From Lanius collurio (taxonomy: Eukaryota; Chordata; Aves; Passeriformes; Laniidae), in contig JACBWW010000016.1 in NCBI GenBank assembly GCA_020086605.1, positions 13,595,998 through 13,659,997 on the forward strand: DNA of 64,000 nucleotides, read 5' to 3'. Below are positions 51,909-63,025 of the stretch, piece by piece. Position 1 is the first letter of the stretch, and each line of letters begins with the position of its first letter. Under the pieces are notes generated by a model, which searched no databases, was not told where the DNA came from, and saw only the letters and a program-made list of their open reading frames with translations. Both the position numbers and the translations under genes were made by a program.

Positions 51909-52196
51909 GCATTGGGTTGCTGCTACCCAAGTACAGGACCTGGCATTTCATCTTGTTGAACCACCTACCATTGTCCTCTGCCCACTGATGGAGTCTCCCT
52001 GTAGAGCCTTTCCAGCCTCAAGCAGATCAATACTCTATCCAACTTGGTGCTGTCTGCAAATTTACCCATATTCAGATTATCAATAAACAGGACTGGCCCC
52101 AAAACTGAGCCACAAGCAACCAGCTGCCAACTGGGTTTAGCTCCATTCACCACAACTTTCTGGGCCCAGCCATCCAGGCAGTTTTTACTCACCAAA
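51909..52196 (-). mobile_element. CR1-type LINE, internal reverse-transcriptase fragment
   Basis: The minus strand carries part of the palm region of a CR1 reverse transcriptase. In order: NCLDGWAQKVVVNGAKPSWQ, then GSVLGPVLF, then KFADSTKLD, and in another frame FNKMKCQVLYLG. In active CR1 the catalytic box reads FADD, and here the second Asp is Ser, so a catalytic residue is lost. Frame changes also break the sequence. Both ends are truncated and the usual CR1 3' end is absent, so the copy was cut by later rearrangement or has decayed. No other CR1 part lies next to it. Confidence 0.9.
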
Positions 52197-54649
52197 ATCT
52201 TCACCCATGCAAGCTGAGAGCAGACAATTTTTCTAGGAGGAAATGTTCAAGTCAATTATTCTCTTGATTAGTAGTCTTTGTTAAGACCAAGTTCATTGAA
52301 GAAGCACATCCAAAACTGCCTCACATCCAGGTCTGCAAACCAGTGTCTTTGATTTCACTCTCAGATGCAGCACAAGAACTTGAGTGTGTCTAAAAAAAAT
52401 TTACAGGACCAAAAGTTTATGGAAAAATTAACACAGTTTACTTTCAGTAGCCTTGTAGCTTGATGGAATAAAGTTTTACAACTCACCCATTTGGGATATT
52501 TATTTTCGTATTTTGAAGAAAAATGAAAGAAAAACAGAAAATAAAAGGTCTTGAGACAGTAAAGATGTTTTCTTCAGGGCTGCAGGAACAGGCAGTTAAA
52601 AAGCTAGGATCTGGCTTCCAGAACCTAGGCAAGCCTGCCTATTACTGTTAAATATACTCCCTGTTGTACTTCCATAAATCCAGAGTAACTCAATCGATCG
52701 CAGTTGTGAGCTAATGCAAGTGAGGTCAGATGTGTGACCAATAGGTCTCTAAACTACTCTTTATTTGAAAGGTATGAAAATAATTTCTTAAATAGTTCCC
52801 ATTTGGTTCTGGATCAATTGAACAAAGCCACTTAGCATTGTTTGTGCATTTTTGACCAGGGAAAAGAAAATTGAATTAAAGTAATATATTTGGGATTGTT
52901 ATTCCTAAAAAACCTTAAAATAATATTTTTGTAGGCATCCTCACTGGTAACCTCTATACAATAAAAATCTCTAGAGTAGCACTTCACACAAACTCAGTTT
53001 TGATTTATAGCACCATAATAGTTACACTTTTTTAGAAGGACTTTTACAAGAAAATAATTTCTTTTCAAGGCTTCCCTACATTAGCCCATACTACCTCAAA
53101 AATTTGTGATTAGACTTTTTCAAGTGATGTTTTAAAAGTAGTCAGGCAGAGTTGCAAGTGACACTGCCTATTAGGACAATTCTCTTTACATTATTTCAGA
53201 GCTGCCACTGATGCACTAGAATATTGAATAAAATTGTTAAATTTACATAGTTAATCATATAAGCACTAGTTGTTAAATCTGTAATTCACATAGCATAATC
53301 TTTAATAGAAATATTTAATCCCAATATGTGCTTTGCCAGGACTCAGATATGGAGTTGAACTGCTGAGGTCAAACTGATCAATCCAACTGCTCCCTGAGAG
53401 GTACACGAGAAGTTGTCTTTACTTACCATCCTTAACTTTGTCTTCAAGGGTTTTTGATTTAAGACTGATTGGAATAGACAAAAGTGTATTTAAGAACCCA
53501 AAGGGTTATACATTGTTTTAAATGAGAAATGTGTCAAACACTTGCAATCCCTTGATCCTATCATTTTATATTTCATAAGGAAGGGATCCCTTTTGAGAAG
53601 GATTTATGTGTCCCAACATATTTGGAAATGTTCCTTGACAGAACAAATTCTTTGAGGACATAAATCAAAACTACAGCTGCTCCCCTAAAAGCTGTCACTG
53701 ATAATAGCATCAGAAATTGGATTAAATAAGTCCTGTCAAGAGACGGTATGTCCATTTCCACATTCAAAACACATACAAATTGTCAGAGAAACCTTTATTT
53801 TAAGGTTGGGAAAGAGACAAGGAGGAAGTATAGCAATGATTTTCAGCATATAGAAGCCCAGCTGTGGAGTTCTCCAAAAGCAGAACTCCTCTTGCTTTGT
53901 GTAAACCTGACTGAGCTTCTTCAAATAACATAAGTATAAAACCTTAACATATTCTAGAGTGGTAAGAATAAAACCTAACTGTGTTTTCATCCAAGAATGG
54001 ATAGGACAAACCCAGTCATTTGCTCCAAAAACAGTAATCTGTGGAATGGGAAAGGAGAAAGAATTTGACACAAAAGAGATAGATATGTAACTTGGGATTT
54101 CTAGGTGACAATCTGGTTTGGCTCCCTCCTGCTATATTTTTTCTTTCACCTTTCAGGAAAGGATTGCAAGAATCTAGCAGTGATTTGTACTTACTTACAT
54201 TGAAAGGGAAAAATGTTGAAGCCTAAACAGACAATGTTAGATTTAGGCTAATTTTATTCTCTTTTGCTCATGGTCTATCTCACTGATACATCAGTTGCAC
54301 TGTGAATCAGCTTTACAAGTATTGCTCAGTATTGTTGAAAACTGCAAGAGCACTCTCATGGCTGACACACATGTGGCCATTACCCATCAGTTTTATCTTT
54401 CTTCTTATCTTGAGTCATCCTATTTGCACAAAAAGGAAAAAAATTGGGAAAAAATTGTGCTCTGATTTATAGAAATGTGAGACATAGAGATGCTTTTTTA
54501 TATGATGTATTGCCACATTTCCTTATATTCTTCTTCTTTCACTTCCTTATATTTTCTTTGTCAAAATATTATAGACATAATGAATATTAAAATAGATTAA
54601 AATTATAAACATTTAAAACACCAAAATCCAAGCATCAACCACAGCTAAG
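52197..54649. other. gene-free stretch
   Basis: AT-rich, no recognisable element. The minus-strand frame 53736-54071 (111 codons) overlaps an open plus-strand frame and shows no domain. Confidence 0.6.
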
Positions 54650-55060
54650 GAATCCAGGTCCCGTGGTGTCCATTCTGGGTCAGACCCAGGTCAAATAAGC
54701 TCATAGGACCTGTTTGGCTCTCTGCTCACCCAGCTGCCCAGGCAGGGCTGGCCACGCTGCCCCTGGAGCTGATCCCATTGCACTGAGAGCAATGAGCTCT
54801 ACACTGCTGCTGTTACTGAGCTCCAGGGGGGAACACCAGCTAAGCCCTTTGGTCCCCTCTCAGTTAGCAAAATACCCACGCCCATATCATGCACCAAAGT
54901 GCTGCTCCCGTCCCTTCTCCGGTCCTCTCCTCTCTCAGAAGATAGCTGTTTGCATCTGGGAAGTGTTCTTGCCTAGGGCTCATTGCCTCTGCACTAGAAG
55001 TAATTTTGCCTCTGTTAAGGAACCTGCTCTGCTCTTCCAAGATAAAAGAAACAAGCATCA
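54650..55060. other. GC-richer block, unassigned
   Basis: About 400 bases distinctly richer in G and C, with CAGCTGCCCAGGCAGGG, CCCGTCCCTTCTCCGG and a few CpGs. A plus-strand frame of 124 codons (54714-55088) crosses it. Its Ser/Leu/Pro/Ala-rich translation looks composition-driven and is matched by an opposite-strand frame. No TATA-like promoter context or splice pair is convincing. A noncoding exon or old repeat is possible. Confidence 0.3.
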
Positions 55061-55689
55061 AACATACACTTGCGAAAAGTGTTTGTGATCTGTCTAATAT
55101 TTATAGCACAGACTACTTAGCTGTAAGTTTTGGGATTAAAAAAAAAACAAAAAAGAGAATTTTGCACCTATATTTGTTTAGTGTTTATCAGAATATATTA
55201 AGTTAGGAGGATGAAATAGATTGTTATCCTTAGCTATGATAGATGCTTCAGGCTCAGAATCAGCCAGTTGATAAAACAGGTATTTCTGAACACATGGACT
55301 ATCCAAATTCTACCTTGTATCTTCAGGGTCACAAACCAATGCACATTTGTTACACAAATAGAGATTCATTATTCTGACTGAAACAAACAGGATTACTTGT
55401 TTACCAATTCAAAAGTAATCTGTTTTTTTATTTACCAATATATTACATTGCTGAGCAAAGAATTATCTTTCCACTGTTTATATGCCTCACTATTTAAGAG
55501 GATTATTATTGTAGAATAATCATCTTGCTTTAATTACCAAGAGGAGCGCCACGTCATTTTATTAATTTTAGGATTAATGCCAAGTTGAAAACAGAATGTA
55601 AAACACAGTCTCAGTCAGTAGCTGACAGCAGCTTTGTTAACACTTCCATAAAATCTTTACTGGGAGAAGAAACACTCCCTGCCCACCCA
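55061..55689. promoter_or_regulatory. AT-rich stretch with a candidate conserved noncoding block
   Basis: The part 55380-55640 has two forkhead-like words (TTGTTTACC and TTATTTACC), GAGCGCCACGTCATTTTATT with retained CpGs, and several TAAT cores. No gene recognised. Regulatory function is inferred from texture and must be tested by alignment. A minus-strand AATAAA-type hexamer lies at 55558-55563. Confidence 0.2.
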
Positions 55690-55810
55690 CCAAAAAAACC
55701 CCACAAAAAAACAAAACACAAAAATACACACAAAAAAAACCCAAAAAAACAAAAAAAAACACAAAACCAAAAAAACAATAAAAAACCCAAACCTAAAAAA
55801 AACCCACCAA
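55690..55810. repeat. A-rich, C-interrupted low-complexity tract
   Basis: About 120 bases of A runs broken by one to four C, with almost no other base. On the minus strand it is a long T-rich tract. A plus-strand frame through it encodes a Lys/Pro/Asn-rich sequence that is only the translation of the tract. Confidence 0.92.
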
Positions 55811-56170
55811 CCTAGAACTAGAGGCAGAAAATTAATATATATACACTTTTAAGTAACTCAGGCACTCTCAGTGAACACATTCTTGTACACTACACACCTG
55901 AGGCATGCAAAAGCATCTGCATCTCCCCTCGATTACCAAGGAGACAAAGCACATCCCTGGATGAGTGGCAGGGGCAGTGTGCAGCCTGCATTGCCCAGGG
56001 CAGGAAGCAGGAGCACAGCCAGCCCACACGCAGCAGCTCAGGGAGTCTTCAGCAGCTTCAGAGTCCAGGAGGAGCAGACCAACCTCAGCAGCCCTCAGGA
56101 AACAGCCATGATTAAGTTAAAGCTGATTGCCAGCACCTGCCAAAGCAGTTAAGCAAACACACTTATTTTA
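55811..56170. other. GC-richer patch, no gene recognised
   Basis: Positions 55920-56110 are GC-richer with recurring CAGCAG and AGGAG words. A plus-strand frame (55871-56152) crosses it without family resemblance. If the minus-strand candidate exon at 56171-56356 is real, this would be its 3' UTR. Confidence 0.3.
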
Positions 56171-56356
56171 CTAATCCTTCAACTTATCTTTTTCCGGTGG
56201 TGGCTTCTTTATCTGAGAAATGGGGGTCTCATTCTGTGCCTGGTTTAGCTCAGGACGCTGCCTTCTCCTCTGGTGCACTTCCTCCAGCTGCTGCTGTGCC
56301 CTGTTTGATATGTTTATATCACCAGTCACAGGATCAACAGTGACCAAAAGCAAACT
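56171..56356 (-). CDS. candidate terminal coding exon, unknown protein
   Basis: A minus-strand frame of about 60 codons ends in TAG at its left edge. It reads VTVDPVTGDINISNRAQQQ, then EEVHQRRRQRPELNQAQNE, and ends KKPPPEKDKLKD. The composition is hydrophilic, charged and Gln/Arg/Pro-rich with no Cys or Trp, like a disordered C-terminal tail. This is unlike the Phe/Cys/Leu-rich translations of the other AT-rich frames here. The frame has no ATG. An in-frame stop, TAG, sits at 56357-56359, and its AG could serve as a splice acceptor behind a modest pyrimidine stretch. An AATAAA-type hexamer lies about 610 bases downstream at 55558-55563. I do not recognise the protein. Chance, or a fragment of a retrocopy, are live alternatives. 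Confidence 0.28.
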   Translation of the reverse strand, partial: SLLLVTVDPVTGDINISNRAQQQLEEVHQRRRQRPELNQAQNETPISQIKKPPPEKDKLKD

Positions 56357-56467
56357 CTACACCACAGGAACTACAGTAAATGTGTGTATTTATTCCACTG
56401 CTAACCAAGTATGTGTCTGTTACTATTGCTTTTAATAATACTAAATATTACCATCTATCAGCAGAAA

Positions 56468-56821
56468 TCAAGCTACTAAGTCAAATGACAGCATCCTGTT
56501 ATATTCATTAAACTGTACAAAAACTAATGGGAATAAAGACTTGGAACCTTGGAAAAAAAATTCTGAATTGTTCTTTCTTTCACAGGTTGTTTTATCTAAG
56601 TCCTCCTCAACCATTAGATGTTTAGAAGGGCCTGCATAATTCAGAACTGATGGCTTGTCTCTTTTCTCTTTCATAAGATATTGTAGACCTGCAACAGAGT
56701 GTTTCTGTGGCTTTCTAAATACTAAAGCTCTGTTTCTGCAGGCTGACTCTGAGGAATTGATGTAAATGCACTTATCTTCAAAAAGAAAAGCATTAGAAAA
56801 CCAGTATTTTTTGATCCTCAT
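56468..56821 (-). other. 117-codon minus-strand frame, possible upstream exon or decayed copy
   Basis: This frame begins with ATG and contains KPQKHSVAGLQYLMKEKRDK followed by a polar stretch with EEDLDKTTCERKNN. The middle part is polar like the candidate exon 115 bases downstream on the same strand. A plausible acceptor (CACTCTGTTGCAG) precedes GLQYLM. The two ends read like noncoding sequence. It may be part of the same gene or retrocopy as 56171-56356, or chance. Confidence 0.15.
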
Positions 56822-58169
56822 TTAGAGTCACTGTCTAACATTGTCTCTCCTGGTGTATTATATACACCCAGGAAGGCTATTTTAGGACAAACATCGAAGA
56901 GTTAACTTCTTTGGCTGAACTCAAATCCTGTCAGCCTTGAGAAGTCCACCAATAAAGTCTGGACTATCTCAAGCTTAAAAGATAACAATTTAAGTGAAAT
57001 TGGTGCTGGACACTGCAAGCTCTCTTTTTACACCCTCCCCAAATTTCCAGTTCTCTTAAAATTCACAACAAGTTTCTAAATTGGAGGCAACAAGATTTTT
57101 TCTAGATGAAGAAATTATCGTTTAAAAAAAGAGAAATAGTAGTGGTGTAAAGTCAAATCCCATAATAACCTTGAAAATACTCTTATACCTCTTTTGTCAG
57201 AGCCAACTAATATGTAACTTTAGCTAAATATGAAAAACTGATTATATTTAGAATTTGAAAATGTTAAGCGAAATCATTACCTTACACTCAGAAAGTTAAG
57301 AATTAGAAAGGATTTTTGTTTCATAACATTAAGAAAGTTTTCACTTTAACTGAAAGCTAAAACTGAAGTTTGTTTTTTAAAAGATATTTTCCTCAACTAT
57401 TGCTCATTGATCTGATCTAACATGAATACTTATGATTGCTGGCTGCTGGCATTTGTATATATGATATATTAACAAAGAAAAAATAACTGAAGTTTTTTGG
57501 TTTTTTTTTTCTGATGAAATAAAAGTAACACATGATCTTTGCAAAGAGATAGAGGATTTAGAATTGATAATTCAAAGCATCCTTATTTTGATGGTGTAAG
57601 ATAAGGTCACCTTCATACTCCTGATTCAGTCTCTGAAAATATCTTTTCTGGCAAAGGCTGTTTAGTAGTAATCAAGCAAACCAAAGGTATAATGAAGAGA
57701 GCTGAACAAATAATTCACACTGAATAATTTACTCAAACTTTGTCTCAAGTTCTGGAGTGTAAATGAAGAGTTTCCTTGAATTTTATTTATTCAGAAAGAA
57801 TGTATATTATTTTTATCTGTATACACTTGCTGAACTTTTGATCTATCTGATATAAAAGAGCTAAGTCATGGACCCAGATTACAGTTCATTTCATAACTTT
57901 TCTTACTCTCCAGTAAATCAAGAAGACAGTAAGGTAACCGAATTAAAAGAAAATAATCTAGGAAATTGATTATTTTTTCTTATCAAGTAAGATACATTGG
58001 AAAAAAACGTTTTTCAGACAATTATGCCCTAGTCAAGAACATAATCCCTGAAGAAACAGAAAACAGTAAAATTCACTGCTACAAGGTTTTAATTTGGTAG
58101 CCTCCTGCAAAATCTTGCAGGTATCTGCTTTCTTCAAAAATGTGTTTAAGTGTTTAAGTAGAAAAAAAA
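56822..58169. other. gene-free stretch
   Basis: AT-rich with no gene recognised. A weak resemblance to a SINE tail near 57840-57875 was not strong enough to annotate. Confidence 0.55.
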
Positions 58170-58225
58170 ACAGAATAGAATATTTCAGTCAGAAGGGACC
58201 TGGTCCAAATACATTTAAATATCTT
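58170..58225 (-). mobile_element. CR1-like LINE 3' end scrap
   Basis: On the plus strand, CAGAATAGAATATTTCAGTC followed by AGAAGGGACCTGG matches the reverse complement of a CR1 3' end (CAGAATAGA, TTTCAG, GAAGGGACC in that order). Similarity is lost after about 55 bases, so the copy was very short or has decayed. An A run precedes it. Confidence 0.6.
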
Positions 58226-61200
58226 TGTGCCAGTGTGCTGTGAGGTGGAACAGGGAGCACAGTCATCCTGCCCTGTACAAAACTAGTGAGTATTCCAGCT
58301 CTTTAAAGGAAACACATAATTTTATTAATGTCACTGGTAAGAAGCTTTGATGAGCAGTTTTGATGAGATCCAGTTGTGACCTGTGCAATGACCAGTTTCT
58401 GATTTGACTGTGTAGCATCTCTGACAGAGTTATTAAAAAAAAACAGTCTTATAACCAAATCCAGGAATGTCTTCATAGATGACTGGCATCTTTATTCTTT
58501 GATGTGGTTAAATTTATCTCAGGGTTTTTTACATTTAAGTACATCTAGGTAGTTGTCAGTAGCACTGCTTCACTTTGAATGAATATCTGCAGGCTCATTC
58601 AACACATTGGAGCAAAAAGGCTCACCTGTATTCCCAACTTCCCTTTGAACCTCTCTCAGCCCTCTGCCCCAGTGATAAAACTGCTGTTGGAAAACAGCCT
58701 AAAATGCATCAGGTTACACAAGTGACTTCTACTCACCCATTTATCTGCTGCACAGATTTGGCTTTCTTGCACCAAGAGGTACAAAACTAAGTATTGTGAC
58801 ATTTAAATATTGTTCTAAAATGGCAATTATTGAACATCATTATCTCTTTCTGCTACAGAGAATTGTATGGGTTGTTTAACTCAAGCAAGAGGCAAGACTT
58901 TATTAAAGTTGATGGATCTTTTCTATATGTGTCAAACTGATATCCTGTGACAAGACATTGAGCTACAAACCAACATTTAATGTTCATTGTCTGAAATTCT
59001 AGAGATAAGGACCAAGTTTGCTTATGGTTAAAGGCAAACCCCCTTCCTCCCATCCCCAATTCTACCTCTTAAATTATACAGAAATGTTTTTTCTAGAAAA
59101 ATATGCAATGAAAATTCCAGCAAATCAAACAGCATGAGAATGGATATTTAGACATGTAAAAGTAGAGAACATTTTCAAGTGACTACAAAGTCACCTTTCC
59201 CTTGTGATAACAAAATAGAGGCTGATATTCAGCTGTGCAAAATACTGAGCTCTATTCAATAAAGAACCCCAAAAGATAAGGCTTCTGATGTCCTCACTAA
59301 GGCTTTAGAATCCTAACGAGATATTCCAAATGATACAGAAATAAAATCCACCAACAACCTGGAATAAAATTCAGGCTGAGAAAACTTTACAGTCACATTG
59401 GATTGTATTTAACTTACTGTCATTAGCTTTTTTTATCCTTGGAAATACTGTGGTTTTGTTTCTTGAAACAAAACACATAACAAAAATTAAATAGTCAAAA
59501 GAAAAACCCATACAGAACATTTTACTCATTAGGGCTTTATATAGTAACCTTTCTTTTTCCTTTTTTGTTTTTTTTTCTTCCATATGCTTTTTAAAAAATT
59601 ACATATATTTTATTTGGCTTAACACTACTAGGCTCATTATCCAAGCAAAAAAGCAGATTAATTTCTAAAACTCTGTATTAAATTTCTCTTTGGAGGTTTT
59701 ATTGAATTCTATTCTGAAAATTCACCTTATGATATTTTATCTTAGTGGTATTATTCAACTTCAGAATAAATCCTCTAGCAGCTTCAGTCTGGGGTCTCTG
59801 TTGGGAGAGTAGTCTTATTTAAAAGTACAGGAGTAATAATTGTGTAATCTGGGACCCATTTCCTGTTCTGTTGCAGATTTTCTGGGCAATCACTTATATC
59901 CTTTCAGGCCCAATCTGATGAAATGAGCTATGGAACACTTCCTGAGGGACTCAATCAGCATATCATTATCCTGCACATAGAAATGGGCAAAATAAACACC
60001 ACCTCTCAGATAAGATGTAAACATTCATTAAATGTTTTAAATTGCTGCAAGATTCTTAACATATAAAATATTAGAGGAGTGATTTTAATATTTAATGTTC
60101 AATACAGTTTGGTTTTTTTTTTTCCTCTTTCCCAATCACTTTACATAAGAATTTCCTTCATCTATTCATAAAGGGATTGTAAATCCACATGACAAAACAT
60201 GTAGTTGAATTTGTTGTAAAAGTTGAAAACATTGTGGATGCTGCTTCCTCTATAATCCTGTTCTCTAATACAAGGAAAATACATAAACCTGGTTAAGCCT
60301 GCAGGGACTGTATATTCCTTGTCTTTGCTAGAGAAATGAGAAGCTGAAGAATAATTGCTCATGGAATGGTTTCTAAGCAAAGTTTTTTGGGGTTTTGGCT
60401 CTGTTTTTTGGTGTTTGTTTTTCATTTTTTAATAATTCAGAGAAAATTATTTCAATTCTATGAAAGTAAAAATCGTTCTATTTTTACTAAAATATATTTT
60501 CCTCATGCTATATGTTTAGCAGATGTTCCCTGAAGAGGCAAAATTGCTTTTGCTAGAGTCATCATGGGCCTAATAGAACTATCTTTTCCCCAGGAAAGTT
60601 GTTCTCGTTTACTTTTCTACTAAGGTGCATCATAACCTTTCCTTGGATAAACAGCAACAGTGAAACATAGGAAACTATATTAAAAAGCTACATATTTCTT
60701 CTTCTTTTATATTCAATTTTTAAAGCCCTACTAGCCAGAAATGTAGTTGATGATCTAAAAATTTATGAGATAAATCATACACAATCAAAAAATTGGGCTA
60801 TCAAAAAAGTGACACAGAAAGGTATTATAATGATATTTTAATATATTTTTAATATTCAAACTACAAAGTTGCTTTAAAATAGGTGACAGAATTATTACAA
60901 ACTTTCTCAGGTTTTTTTTTTTTTTTTGTTCATATATGTTCAGTGCCAATTTGTTCAATTCTGCATGCTTTTGAAAAATGTTTTCACTGACCTAACATTG
61001 AGTTGGGAGGAAAGGCAGTAATGTGGAGCTAGACACCCCTAACAATACATACATTTTTGTTTTAATTTTAAATAAAACTGACAGGTCTTCAGGCAAAGCA
61101 GTTCAAGGCTAATTTCTGCAATACAGTATTGGAACTCCTCAACAAGGGTTCCTAAGGTTTACAGTAAATTTGTGCATCCATGGAAAATCTGGTCAAAATA

Positions 61201-61399
61201 AAATATCGCTTTAAGCTATATAACACAAAAAAAAAATGCTTCCTGAAATTTTATCACTGAAATGTGCTCTGTGGAAGAATATTTGAAAAATACCCCAGTG
61301 CTTTGCCAAATTTCTCTTAGCTATTGGTGAGCAACTGAGGTGCGGGCCACAGTGATGATGCTGTGTATAGGGAAAGACAGTAAGAGTGAAATCATAGAA
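58226..61399. other. gene-free stretch
   Basis: AT-rich with several T runs, the longest 16 bases at 60912-60927. No gene, RNA or transposon is recognised. Frames are under 90 codons. Confidence 0.6.
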
Positions 61400-61960
61400 A
61401 ATTAGTTCTGTGATATTCAGAGAACCACTCTGTGCTCTGATGTGCCACTTTGAGGGCAGGGTAACTGCAGACCAGTCAAAGGACCCACGTAAAATGGAGA
61501 GTGTGGAAAACGCGGTGTTTTCAAAGACCTTTGCAACTGCGTGTCAGCTGCAGTTTCATCATCGCCTGGACCTGCAGCCATCAGAGTCAGCTCAGACGGG
61601 TTTGCAGCTCCCAGAAGTGATGGGAACTGAAAACAGTGTCTGACCCAGCACCTAAGAGCTGCTTTTGTTATTTGGCACAATTCATGATGGACATGCTAAT
61701 GAGACAAAAGAATAAAGCTTCCCACTGCAAGCGAAACATTTGGGGTGCTTGTCTAATCAATGACTCAACTGCATCCATTAAAAGGGCCAGAGCCCTCTGG
61801 GAACATTCAGATGTGGCCTGATATTATCGCGTTCAGAAGTCAGGGAGGTGTTTTCTATTTTCTCTGTGGAGCAAAAGGAGAGGAATTTGTAGAAGTTCAC
61901 TAACAATCGTACGTGTGTTGCTTTCTCTATCATAAACACTTGTTTTTATCATTTTGTTTT
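61400..61960. promoter_or_regulatory. candidate conserved noncoding block with CpGs
   Basis: Mixed composition with several retained CpGs (AACGCGGTG, CTGCGTGTC, CATCGCCTGG, CAAGCGAAAC, TTATCGCGTT, ATCGTACGTG) in an otherwise CpG-poor window, no homopolymers, and words such as TAATGAGACAAAAG and CTAATCAATGACTCA (an AP-1-like TGACTCA). Frames on both strands are open for about 77-87 codons but neither resembles a family. This is the strongest regulatory-looking segment by texture, and conservation is untested. Confidence 0.25.
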
Positions 61961-62043
61961 CAAATGGCAGAGGCAAACCCAGCTGGGAGATAGGCAGGGA
62001 GTCAAAGAGAGGAAAAGAGATCCCTGGAGGGTTAGTGATGTTC

Positions 62044-62133
62044 AAGCAGATGGGGGAGGAGGGAGGAGAGAGTAGGAGCAGATGGGAGGGGGGAAGAGAC
62101 CAGAAGCAGAACAGATGTGGGGGTGGGAGGGGG
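62044..62133 (+). repeat. G-rich purine tract with quadruplex potential
   Basis: Runs of G separated by A or T, including GATGGGGGAGGAGGGAGG, GGGAGGGGGGAAG and TGTGGGGGTGGGAGGGGG. The last has three G runs of three or more with one-base loops and can form four two-G tiers. The complementary strand is pyrimidine-rich. It lies directly right of the CpG-containing block. Confidence 0.85.
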
Positions 62134-62998
62134 CTAATTTTGGTTAAAGACAAAGGAGGACAAATATGAATTAAATTTGTAATTTACATTAAGAATCTTC
62201 TTTTTCCCATAAGCAAACATTTTGTGTCTTACACTAGAGGAAAGTTTGAACAGCCTGCAAAACATAAAAGACAGAGCAAACATCAATGTCACTTGAGCAA
62301 GCACTAGAAAGTGAAGGGGGTCTGAAAGAGTTTCTCAGCCATGAGGTTTTTTCTCTAAAAATCTGGAAACTGAAGGTTTCTACTTGTTCTGCATTCCACT
62401 GCAAAAAGCACACATTTAGAAATATATGCAGCAGTAAAACAATAAAGAGGAGACTTATGTATGTGGCTGAAGAACAGTTCTTTGAACTTTCTGAATTAAA
62501 TAGGAATAATAATAAAATTTGGGTTATTGAACGCTGAGTGAATTACATTCAGGTCTACCCTAAATAATTAATAAAAATGTATAACCTATGTTTGCATGCA
62601 GAACATTTTCATTTCTTCTCTCTATTCTGTCCAGTTCTATATTTTGAAGTTGAATTTTGTTGTTGTGCTTCCTGGCAGGGTGTGTAGGTTGTGAGCAAAG
62701 GCTGACTGGGAATGCTGCAGCTGAAAGTTAATTAGCGTGTTGGCAAGCTGTCAGCCAGACTTTTGTCTGTTTGCTTTTCGTATAGAAATGAATGAGAGTG
62801 GATTCCAGAGGTGTCTGAGTACAATTAAGCATCTCACTCTCTAAAATAAATATTTAATATTACCGTGTGCTTTTAGGAATCAGCCAGAATGTATCCACTG
62901 ATGGTATTTTCTGCTGATATCCTTAAATGTAAATATATGGTAGCAGGTAGAGAAGATGTAGTTTAATTGCATCAGTTTGGTAGAGCATGAAGGGCCAG
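62134..62998. other. gene-free stretch
   Basis: AT-rich. The part 62690-62840 has low-simplicity sequence with TTAATTAGCGTGTTGGCAAG and looks like possible noncoding conservation. The plus-strand frame 62286-62537 (83 codons) is unremarkable. Confidence 0.5.
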
Positions 62999-63025
62999 AT
63001 TCTGTGTTTCATTTAAACACAGAAT
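62999..63025. repeat. perfect 11-bp inverted repeat (hairpin)
   Basis: Arms ATTCTGTGTTT (62999-63009) and AAACACAGAAT (63015-63025) are exact reverse complements around the loop CATTT. It is preceded by AGGGCCAG, so the stretch reads GGGCCAGATTCTG, a word I associate with an old amniote interspersed repeat. There is no T-run terminator. Confidence 0.92.

Noticed and set aside
54714..55088. 124-codon plus-strand frame
   Set aside because: Ser/Leu/Pro/Ala-rich translation follows the local GC content, and an opposite-strand frame is open over the same bases.
55691..55815. Lys/Pro-rich plus-strand frame
   Set aside because: It is only the translation of an A/C low-complexity tract.
57838..57876. 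Possible SINE tail (TTTGATCTATCTGATATAAA and AGAGCTAAGT)
   Set aside because: Needs a 12-base deletion to fit the amniote SINE tail and no core or head lies upstream.
61348..61436. Possible C/D snoRNA (GTGATGA C-box-like word)
   Set aside because: No D box at a suitable distance and no terminal stem.
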